Assembly: GCA_900552395.1 (NCBI GenBank)
Contig: URZJ01000107.1
Span: forward strand, 1 to 6,426
DNA from: an uncultured Collinsella sp.
Lineage (GTDB): Bacteria; Actinomycetota; Coriobacteriia; Coriobacteriales; Coriobacteriaceae
DNA: 6,426 nucleotides
Reading direction: 5' to 3'
Under the pieces are notes generated by a model. The model saw only the letters and a program-made list of their open reading frames with translations. It did not search any database and had not been told where the DNA came from. Below, in pieces: positions 1-4,714 of the stretch (its first letter is position 1; the number at the start of each line of letters is the position of its first letter). The position numbers were made by a program, and so were the translations under genes.

Positions 1-7
1 GGATCAA

Positions 8-12
8 CTCCT
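8..12 (-). promoter_or_regulatory. Possible Shine-Dalgarno sequence for a gene just off the left edge
   Basis: The minus strand reads AGGAG with 7 bases remaining before the window ends. That spacing would suit a start codon immediately outside the window, continuing the minus-strand gene order. Five bases in GC-rich DNA is weak evidence. Confidence 0.2.
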
Positions 13-30
13 GCGGCCCCGTCTGGTGTG

Positions 31-54
31 CGCGGATGTGTCCGCCAATCCGCG
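31..54. repeat. Small inverted repeat downstream of the lipoprotein gene
   Basis: CGCGGAT (31-37) and ATCCGCG (48-54) are exact complements around a 10-base loop, 18 bases past the lipoprotein stop codon. The position suits a terminator, but no T-run follows on the minus strand, so it is only a candidate 3' hairpin. Confidence 0.35.
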
Positions 55-71
55 GCTGTCGTGGTCTACCG

Positions 72-911
72 CTACGCGATGGTTGCGCTGTAGGAGGCGA
101 CGTCCTCGTAGGAATCGGTCAGGTAGGCGTCGATGCCGATGGTCGTGTTGACCAGGCTGTCGAAGCTGTCAAGCGTGCCCTTCGAGAAGGTGAACTCTTC
201 GGTGGCGTTGGTGTCGGGCATCAGGTGGGCCGAGAACCAGGCTTCCTTCATGGTGCCGTTGACGTTTGTCTTGCCGGTGGGAGCGTAGAAGGTCAGGTCC
301 TTGTCGCTCTTGTTGGTGATGTTGACGACAAAGCCGATGTCGTCCCACTCGTCCTTGAACTTCTCGGTGATGGTGATGGTGCACAGATCGTCATCGGCGA
401 CGGTGACGGCGGGGGAGATTTCGACGCTCTGGACATCGCCGTCTTCGACGGCCTCCTCGACTTCCTCTTCCTTCTCGGCGGCCTCGCGATCCTTCTTCAC
501 GGTACCGGATAGGTCCTTATCGGACTTGCTAAAGATGAGCTTGTCCTCGCCGTCCTCAAGGACAAGCTTGCCGTCCTCGAGCTTCACGTCGGTCGTCTCC
601 TTGTCGACGGTGATACTCGCGGTGGTAGCGTCCTTGGCCTCCCACTTTAGGTCGGAAACTTCGGAGAACAAATCGAGGCTGCCCGTGCCGTCTTCGTCCA
701 GGACCAAGATGCAGCTGATGCCCCATTCCTCGAACATATCCATATACTCATCGGTCAGCTCTTCGCCCTCCGTGGTTCCACCCGAGAGCTTCCAGCTGCC
801 GACAAAGTTGGCCTTGGGGTCTTTGCCGCCGCTGCAGCCCGTGAGGGCAAAGGCGAGCGCCAGGACGCATGTCAAAAATGCGAGTACGGACTTTTTGAAC
901 GTTGTCTTCAT
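72..911 (-). CDS. Secreted lipoprotein, unknown function
   Basis: A 279-residue lipoprotein, probably anchored to the outer face of the membrane. The N-terminus has the charged start MKTTFKK, a hydrophobic stretch (about residues 9-22) and the lipobox L23-T24-G25-C26, so Cys26 is the predicted lipidation and cleavage site. Residues 36-128 start with FVGSWKL and look like a small beta-rich, lipocalin-like module. Residues 139-159 are a strongly acidic, Glu-rich linker. Residues 160-279 form a second beta-rich domain (TITITEKFKDEW, GFVVNITNKSDKDLTFYAP) that resembles the immunoglobulin-like folds of DUF4352/DUF5067-type lipoproteins; I cannot assign it firmly. The frame stays open upstream to 1148, but that extension overlaps the SPFH gene. 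The ATG at 911 is chosen because AAGGAGG lies 5 bases upstream and because it gives an intact signal peptide. It lies 80 bases after the SPFH gene, past a terminator-like hairpin, so it may be cotranscribed only partly. Gene call is secure; function is unknown. Confidence 0.9.
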   Translation of the reverse strand: MKTTFKKSVLAFLTCVLALAFALTGCSGGKDPKANFVGSWKLSGGTTEGEELTDEYMDMFEEWGISCILVLDEDGTGSLDLFSEVSDLKWEAKDATTASITVDKETTDVKLEDGKLVLEDGEDKLIFSKSDKDLSGTVKKDREAAEKEEEVEEAVEDGDVQSVEISPAVTVADDDLCTITITEKFKDEWDDIGFVVNITNKSDKDLTFYAPTGKTNVNGTMKEAWFSAHLMPDTNATEEFTFSKGTLDSFDSLVNTTIGIDAYLTDSYEDVASYSATIA

Positions 912-916
912 GGTGT

Positions 917-923
917 CCTCCTT
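917..923 (-). promoter_or_regulatory. Ribosome binding site fixing the lipoprotein start
   Basis: The minus strand reads AAGGAGG, followed by 5 bases (ACACC) and the ATG at 911. This near-perfect Shine-Dalgarno sequence decides the start against the longer in-frame extension that reaches 1148 inside the SPFH gene. Confidence 0.85.
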
Positions 924-950
924 CTTGTATAAAAACCCATAGAAGCAAAT

Positions 951-972
951 GCGGGGGTGGCGGATCCCCCGC
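951..972 (-). terminator. Terminator-like hairpin after the SPFH gene
   Basis: The arms 951-957 (GCGGGGG) and 966-972 (CCCCCGC) are perfect 7-bp complements around an 8-base loop, about 20 bases past the SPFH stop codon. On the minus strand the stem is followed by ATTTGCTTC and then a T5 run about 15 bases further on, so the U-tract is imperfect. It may be a leaky terminator that lowers expression of the lipoprotein relative to the upstream genes. No good promoter fits in the 39 bases between this hairpin and the lipoprotein start. Confidence 0.5.
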
Positions 973-991
973 CAATTACCAGATAGAGGGG

Positions 992-2233
992 CTAGGGCCT
1001 GGGCGTTCCGCAGTTGCTGCAGAACTTGCCGCCGTTTTCGCTGCCGCAGTTGGGGCAGAACCACTTGGCCGGTGCCGGGGCGGGTGCGGGACTGCCACAC
1101 TCGGAGCAGAACTTGCCGGTGTTGGTGGCGCCGCAGCGGCAGGTCCATGTGCCGGCCGCGGGGGCAGCGGCAGGAGCCGGTGCGGGAGCGGGTGCCGGAG
1201 CCGGCTGCGGGGCGGCCTGCTGCTGTGCCTGGCCGGCGGCGAACAGCTGGCTGGCGTTCATGCCGCCCATGCCACCTGCCATGCCCATGCCCATAAAGCC
1301 TGCCATCGCGCCGTTGGGATTGGCGGCTGCCGCGCGCATTGCGTCGCTCTGGGCGCTGGCAATGTTGGCTGCCGCCATAGTGGGATCGCGCATGACGGCG
1401 GCTTTCTGCAGGTCCTTGATCATCTGCTCGTCTTCTTGCGAGGCTGCGATGGAGTTGACGCCAAAGCTCACGATCTCGACACCACGCAGGTCGCGCCAGT
1501 CGGCAGAGAGGACCTCGTTGAGCGCGCGGGCGAGCTCGGTGGTGTGACCGGGGATGGCGCTGTAGCGAATGCCCATCTCCGAGATCTTGGCAAAGGCGGG
1601 CTGCAGGGCGGTGAGCAGCTCGGACTTAAGCTGGCTGTCGATCTTGTCGCGCGTGTAGCTATCGGTCACGTTGCCGCACACGTTGGTGTAGAACAGCAGC
1701 GGGTTGGTGATGCGGTACGAGTACTCGCCGTTGCAGCGCACGGAGATGTCAACGTCCAGGCCAATGTTGTTATCGACCACGCGGAAGGGCACGGGCGAGG
1801 CGGTGCCGTACTTGTTGCCGATGATCTCCTTGGTGTTGATGAAGTAGACGCGCTGGTCCTTGCCCGCGTCGCCGCCAAAGGTAAAGCGGCTGCCGATATT
1901 GGCGAAGGTCTCCTTGATGGAATCGCCCAGGTTGCCGCTAAAGACGCTCGGCTCGCTGCCGGTATCGAAGACGAACTCACCGGGCTCCAGTGCGACTTCG
2001 ATGATCTTGCCGTTTTGCACCACGAGCATGCCCTGGCCGTCGTTGACGGCGATGACCGAGCCGTTGGAGATGACGTTGTCCTCGCCGCGCGTGTTGGAGC
2101 TGCGGCCACCGGTGCGTTTGCTGCCCTTGCAGGCCAAGACGTCAGCAGGCATCGATTCGCAATAGATAAATTCCTTCCACTGGTCGGCCATGACGCCGCC
2201 GGCAGCACCCAATCCAGCTTTCAAGAGTCCCAT
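992..2233 (-). CDS. SPFH-domain protein with tandem C-terminal zinc ribbons (YdjI-like)
   Basis: A 413-residue protein. Residues 16 to about 290 form an SPFH (stomatin/prohibitin/flotillin) domain of the 'virion core protein' or YdjI type: DQWKEFI near the start, LVVQNGKIIEVALEPGEFVFD, and the family-typical RVYFINTKEI. Residues about 290-362 are low complexity, first Ala/Gly/Met-rich (GFMGMGMAGGMGGM), then a Gln and Pro-Ala linker. Two short zinc ribbons end the protein: C365/C367 with C376/C379 (the first knuckle is an unusual CxC), and C393/C396 with C405/C408. SPFH proteins oligomerise on the cytoplasmic face of membranes. In Bacillus subtilis, YdjI works with YdjG and YdjH in membrane stress linked to PspA. 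A YdjG-like gene lies directly upstream here, 48 bases away, which supports the assignment. AAGGAA lies 7 bases before the ATG. There is no signal peptide. Domain call is strong; cellular role is by analogy. Confidence 0.93.
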   Translation of the reverse strand: MGLLKAGLGAAGGVMADQWKEFIYCESMPADVLACKGSKRTGGRSSNTRGEDNVISNGSVIAVNDGQGMLVVQNGKIIEVALEPGEFVFDTGSEPSVFSGNLGDSIKETFANIGSRFTFGGDAGKDQRVYFINTKEIIGNKYGTASPVPFRVVDNNIGLDVDISVRCNGEYSYRITNPLLFYTNVCGNVTDSYTRDKIDSQLKSELLTALQPAFAKISEMGIRYSAIPGHTTELARALNEVLSADWRDLRGVEIVSFGVNSIAASQEDEQMIKDLQKAAVMRDPTMAAANIASAQSDAMRAAAANPNGAMAGFMGMGMAGGMGGMNASQLFAAGQAQQQAAPQPAPAPAPAPAPAAAPAAGTWTCRCGATNTGKFCSECGSPAPAPAPAKWFCPNCGSENGGKFCSNCGTPRP

Positions 2234-2281
2234 GGTGATCTTCCTTTCTCGTCAAAGGCCGGGTGGTATTGGTCGGATTGC

Positions 2282-3604
2282 TTAGTCGTCCTTGTCGTCT
2301 TTCATGACAACGGTGGTCTCGGTGTGGTTGAAGGTGTCGTGCTTCTCGGTCAGGTCGAGCTCGCCGCAGTACTCGTCGGCGTGGGTGGCCTCGTTGGCCG
2401 TCTTGAGCTGGCCTACCAGTAGCACGTCTCCGATAATCACGATGATCAGCGGCGCGACGATGTTGATGAGGATGCCCTCGATATCAAAGGCGAGGTAATC
2501 CGGATCGAAGGCGTTCTCACCCATAAAGAGAATCTGGGAGAGGATAAATCCGATCACAAAGAACAGCACCGAGGCAATAGCGAGCTTGGGCTTGGAGCAG
2601 GGGAGCTCGCCGACCAAGCGGCCGGTCTGGCCGTTCATGGCAAACAGGTAGCTCTTGCCGTTCCACGAGGTGGAGAGCATCCAGACGGGGAACAGGGCGT
2701 AGTCGCTGTCTTCCCAGGTGTAGTCGAGCTGCTTGCTTTCGACCGTGGCATCGTCGTATTCGTCGACGACAGTCTCGCGCAGGGCCGAGATCGTGCTTTC
2801 TTCCATACGGCGCTCGGCGCGCGCCTTGCAGGTCTCGCAGTCCTCGTCGTAACGGTTGGCGATGTAGCCGGGCATATATGCGACCGAGAACGGACGCAGC
2901 GCGTCGTAGTCAAACGGCTCGATGGCGTCCATGTGGCCGTCGGGCATCTTGGACGATCCGTCGACGGGCACGCGCTTAAACGAGATATTGCCCTTGCGAT
3001 AGGCATCGTAGTGGTCGGTGGTCGTGACGGTGCGGTCGGATTCCTCGGTCACGGTCTCGTTGGTCGCGTCAAAGTACACTTCGCCGTCCACGCGGGCGCC
3101 GTAGAGCCAAAACGGCACGTAGACACCTTGGACCTCGTCGATGTGGTTGCCGGTGACAAAGCTCTTGGGCAGCAAGATCTTGCCCTTGTAGTGTTCCTTG
3201 AGTGCGGCCGTGACGTCGTCGCGCCCGAGCTTAAACGGAATCACCAGGTCGGGCGAGAAGTCGCCAGAGAGCTGGCCGGGCGCCACGGCGGAGTTGCCGC
3301 AGTACGGGCAGGTGGTGACGGCGACGGTGCCGTCGGACACGAGCTCGGCGCCGCACGACGAGCAGATGTAGCCGGCGTTTTGGGCGAGCTCCTGCACGGC
3401 ATCGTCGGCAGCAGGTTTGGGAGCTGCGGCTGCGGCATCGGCTTTGGCATCTGCCTTGTCCTGGCGCTCGCGATAGAGGGCCTCGACTTCTTCGACTTCA
3501 AAGCGTGAGTCACAGTAGTCGCAGACAAGCTTTTGCTCGGCGCTGGCAAAATGCAGGGGACCACCGCAGGCAGGGCACTGATAGTTGACGCTCTCGAAGG
3601 CCAT
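2282..3604 (-). CDS. TFIIB-type zinc-ribbon membrane protein (YdjG-like)
   Basis: A 440-residue protein. The first zinc ribbon uses C10/C13 and C28/C31. An Ala/Lys/Asp-rich linker (about 45-75) leads to a second ribbon with C81/C84 and C99/C102. A large soluble region follows (about 105-335) containing VPFWLYGARVDGEVYFDA, a CxxC pair at C256/C259, and the block YALFPVWMLSTSWNG, then FAMNGQTGRLVGELP. These blocks are typical of the zinc-ribbon family that includes B. subtilis YdjG. Two hydrophobic membrane segments (about 340-361 and 376-398) follow, then an acidic tail ending DDKDD. The ribbons and the large domain are probably cytoplasmic, because there is no signal peptide and the two segments form a hairpin. 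AAAGGA lies 6 bases before the ATG. It begins 24 bases after the DUF4428 gene and precedes the SPFH gene by 48 bases, so the three are very likely one transcript. Likely role is membrane anchor of an SPFH complex (inference). Confidence 0.92.
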   Translation of the reverse strand: MAFESVNYQCPACGGPLHFASAEQKLVCDYCDSRFEVEEVEALYRERQDKADAKADAAAAAPKPAADDAVQELAQNAGYICSSCGAELVSDGTVAVTTCPYCGNSAVAPGQLSGDFSPDLVIPFKLGRDDVTAALKEHYKGKILLPKSFVTGNHIDEVQGVYVPFWLYGARVDGEVYFDATNETVTEESDRTVTTTDHYDAYRKGNISFKRVPVDGSSKMPDGHMDAIEPFDYDALRPFSVAYMPGYIANRYDEDCETCKARAERRMEESTISALRETVVDEYDDATVESKQLDYTWEDSDYALFPVWMLSTSWNGKSYLFAMNGQTGRLVGELPCSKPKLAIASVLFFVIGFILSQILFMGENAFDPDYLAFDIEGILINIVAPLIIVIIGDVLLVGQLKTANEATHADEYCGELDLTEKHDTFNHTETTVVMKDDKDD

Positions 3605-3628
3605 GATCGGTCCTTTCCGTGCCGGAGG

Positions 3629-4366
3629 CTATGCGCCGATGGCGCCGCCGCAGTATTCGCAGCGCCCACTGGCATCGGGAATGGTGGTGGCTCCGCAGAA
3701 GGGGCAGGTCACCGCGGTCTTGGGGGCCTTGGCGGCCACGACGCTGTCGCGCGTCTCCTGGCGCAGCTGCACCAGCGCGTCGCGGACCTCGGTTGCCTGG
3801 CGCTTGGCCTCGCGGTATTCGATGGAGCCGCGCTGATCGATGGTGGAGTCGTTCACGCGCAGGTTGATCTCGGTAAAGTACGGCGTGTTGACGTGAATGG
3901 TCAGATTAAAGTCGTAATCCAGGTCGTAGCGCGGCGGATTGTAGCTCTCGCGCTCGCCGTCCTTGGTCTCGCGATAGATTTCGGTGCGATGCTCGTCGAT
4001 ATCCATATCGCAGCCGAGTACCTGCGAGAACTCGATGATGTCGGGATTGGCGTCGCGCCAGCGGCTCTGCGAGGTGATGATCAGCAGGCCCGCGTCCTCA
4101 TCGAGCATGATGTTGGTGCGCCCGGCAGAAAGCGTGCGCGTGGGGTTGAACGACGCCAAGCGCTCGGCATTGGCCTCGCGGTAGGCGATCTGCTCGCGGA
4201 TATCGTCCGCGGTGCTGGAGCGATAGCCGTGAAAGTAGGGGGAGAGCTTGCCGGCGCACTCTTTGCACAGGTAGCCTTCATTGATTTTTGTCTTACCTAG
4301 AAGTCCCAGCTCGGTACCGCAAATCGCGCACTCTTTCTTCTCGAACATCTTGTCAAAGAAGCCCAT
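3629..4366 (-). CDS. DUF4428-domain protein with N- and C-terminal zinc ribbons
   Basis: A 245-residue soluble protein, first gene of the cluster. The N-terminus MGFFDKMFEKKECAICGTEL is typical of DUF4428 proteins: a small zinc-binding module with C13/C16 and C34/C37. The middle (about 80-185) is probably beta-rich and contains the phrase LDEDAGLLIITSQSRW and a stretch around YDLDYDFNLTIHV. I do not recognise it as a named fold. A charged helix (about 183-208, REAKRQATEVRDALVQLRQE) leads to a C-terminal zinc ribbon with C221/C224 and C236/C239. GGGAGG lies 5 bases before the ATG, and there is no signal peptide or membrane segment. The gene ends 24 bases before the YdjG-like gene. DUF4428 proteins have no established biochemical role that I know of. 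Context suggests a cytosolic adaptor of the same membrane-associated SPFH complex, possibly binding through its ribbons; this is inference. Confidence 0.9.
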   Translation of the reverse strand: MGFFDKMFEKKECAICGTELGLLGKTKINEGYLCKECAGKLSPYFHGYRSSTADDIREQIAYREANAERLASFNPTRTLSAGRTNIMLDEDAGLLIITSQSRWRDANPDIIEFSQVLGCDMDIDEHRTEIYRETKDGERESYNPPRYDLDYDFNLTIHVNTPYFTEINLRVNDSTIDQRGSIEYREAKRQATEVRDALVQLRQETRDSVVAAKAPKTAVTCPFCGATTIPDASGRCEYCGGAIGA

Positions 4367-4377
4367 GGCTGCCTCCC

Positions 4378-4487
4378 ATCAACTGGTAGCGTGTGTCACT
4401 TTTGATGATGGGGGAGTGCGCAGCCTTTCACGATACCCAGACGGCTCAACGAGTCTCCACAACTGGGACACATGGCCCATTTTTCCT
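4378..4487. other. Leader region of the zinc-ribbon/SPFH cluster, no clear promoter
   Basis: This stretch lies between the ribosome binding site of the DUF4428 gene and the first large inverted repeat, and should hold the promoter of the cluster on the minus strand. I find no convincing -35/-10 pair. The best is TTGTGG with GGGTAT 18 bases downstream, which matches consensus poorly. Near its right end, AACGAG (4448-4453) and CCCATTTTT (4476-4484) occur in the same order as in the inverted repeat at 4556-4625, so part of it may be a decayed repeat copy. Confidence 0.35.
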
Positions 4488-4547
4488 ACTCATTGGGGAC
4501 GTACTTAAATGAGTGAAACTACTCATTTAAGTACGTCCCCAATGAGT
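4488..4547. repeat. Perfect 27-bp inverted repeat, REPIN-like
   Basis: The arms 4488-4514 and 4521-4547 are exact reverse complements, separated by a 6-base loop (GAAACT). Each arm starts with ACTCATT (or ACTCATTT) and ends with AATGAGT. So each arm can also fold on itself with a 7-bp stem: 4488-4494 with 4508-4514, and 4521-4527 with 4541-4547. Two short palindromes in opposite orientation that together make one long hairpin is the layout of a REPIN, a pair of REP sequences mobilised in trans by RAYT (Y1) transposases. No such transposase gene is in the window. As RNA the whole would form a very stable stem; there is no T-run directly after it on either strand, so it is not a classical terminator. 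The structure is certain; the REPIN label is inference. Confidence 0.85.
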
Positions 4548-4555
4548 GCTCGCAG

Positions 4556-4625
4556 AACGAGAGTGGATAATCTCCCATTTTTGGCCTGCTTGTGGGCTCA
4601 AAGTGGGAGATTGTCCACTCTCGTT
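4556..4625. repeat. 26-bp imperfect inverted repeat forming a second large hairpin
   Basis: The arms 4556-4581 and 4600-4625 begin and end with AACGAGAGTGGA / TCCACTCTCGTT. They pair over 26 positions with only two departures, T4568 against G4613 and T4578 against G4603. Both are U-G wobbles in a plus-strand RNA but A-C mismatches in a minus-strand RNA. The loop (4582-4599) can add a short inner stem, GCC 4584-4586 with GGC 4595-4597. It starts only 8 bases after the perfect palindrome at 4488-4547, and its arm sequence is different from that repeat. No coding function is evident; the short open frames across it have no recognisable domain. It could be a second REPIN or MITE-like element or a structured RNA. 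Confidence 0.8.
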
Positions 4626-4637
4626 GTTTGGGTGTCC

Positions 4638-4668
4638 AAAAATCCCCGCTCGTTTGACGCCTGGGGAT
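4638..4668 (-). terminator. Intrinsic terminator of the DUF1593-family gene
   Basis: On the minus strand ATCCCC (4668-4663) pairs with GGGGAT (4647-4642) across a 15-base loop. The stem is followed at once by T residues 4641-4638, giving five T in a row with the last stem base. It lies about 47 bases past the stop codon at 4715, on the correct strand. The stem is only 6 bp and the loop is long, so strength is uncertain. It would separate this gene from the zinc-ribbon/SPFH cluster. Confidence 0.6.
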
Positions 4669-4674
4669 ACTCTT

Positions 4675-4709
4675 TGCCGAATGCGGCGGCTGCCGAATGT
4701 GGGCGCCGC
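4675..4709. repeat. Short direct repeat and GC stem between stop codon and terminator
   Basis: TGCCGAATG occurs at 4675-4683 and 4691-4699, 16 bases apart. GCGGCG (4683-4688) and CGCCGC (4704-4709) can form a 6-bp stem just downstream of the stop codon of the DUF1593-family gene. No T-run follows directly, so it is probably an accessory 3' hairpin protecting or preceding the terminator at 4638-4668. Confidence 0.4.
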
Positions 4710-4714
4710 CCTTG

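Noticed and set aside
72..1148. Lipoprotein frame extended to an ATG at 1148
   Set aside because: The extra 79 residues are Arg/Gln-rich shadow translation of the SPFH gene tail. The internal ATG at 911 has AAGGAGG and starts a proper lipoprotein signal.
902..2422. Long plus-strand open frame of 506 codons
   Set aside because: It lies antisense to the SPFH gene and the ends of both its neighbours. Its translation is Gly/Ala/Val/Asp-rich with no recognisable domain, as expected from a GC-rich antisense frame.
2933..3508. Plus-strand open frame of 191 codons
   Set aside because: It is antisense to the zinc-ribbon and central domain of the YdjG-like gene and has low-complexity Val/Gly-rich composition.
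3533..4300. Plus-strand open frame of 255 codons
   Set aside because: It is a shadow of the DUF4428 gene and the start of the YdjG-like gene, both of which have clear zinc-ribbon motifs on the minus strand.
992..4366. Tellurite-resistance or phage-derived operon, suggested by names such as 'virion core protein' used for SPFH relatives
   Set aside because: No TerD-type domain, integrase, capsid or other phage gene is present. The domain content fits the cellular YdjG/YdjI families.
4464..4484. Plus-strand TGGG/CCCA stem followed by five T, as a terminator
   Set aside because: The stem has only 4 bp with an 8-base loop, and there is no plus-strand gene upstream for it to terminate.
4488..4625. 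CRISPR array
   Set aside because: There are only two hairpins with different sequences, no regularly spaced direct repeats with spacers, and no cas gene in the window.
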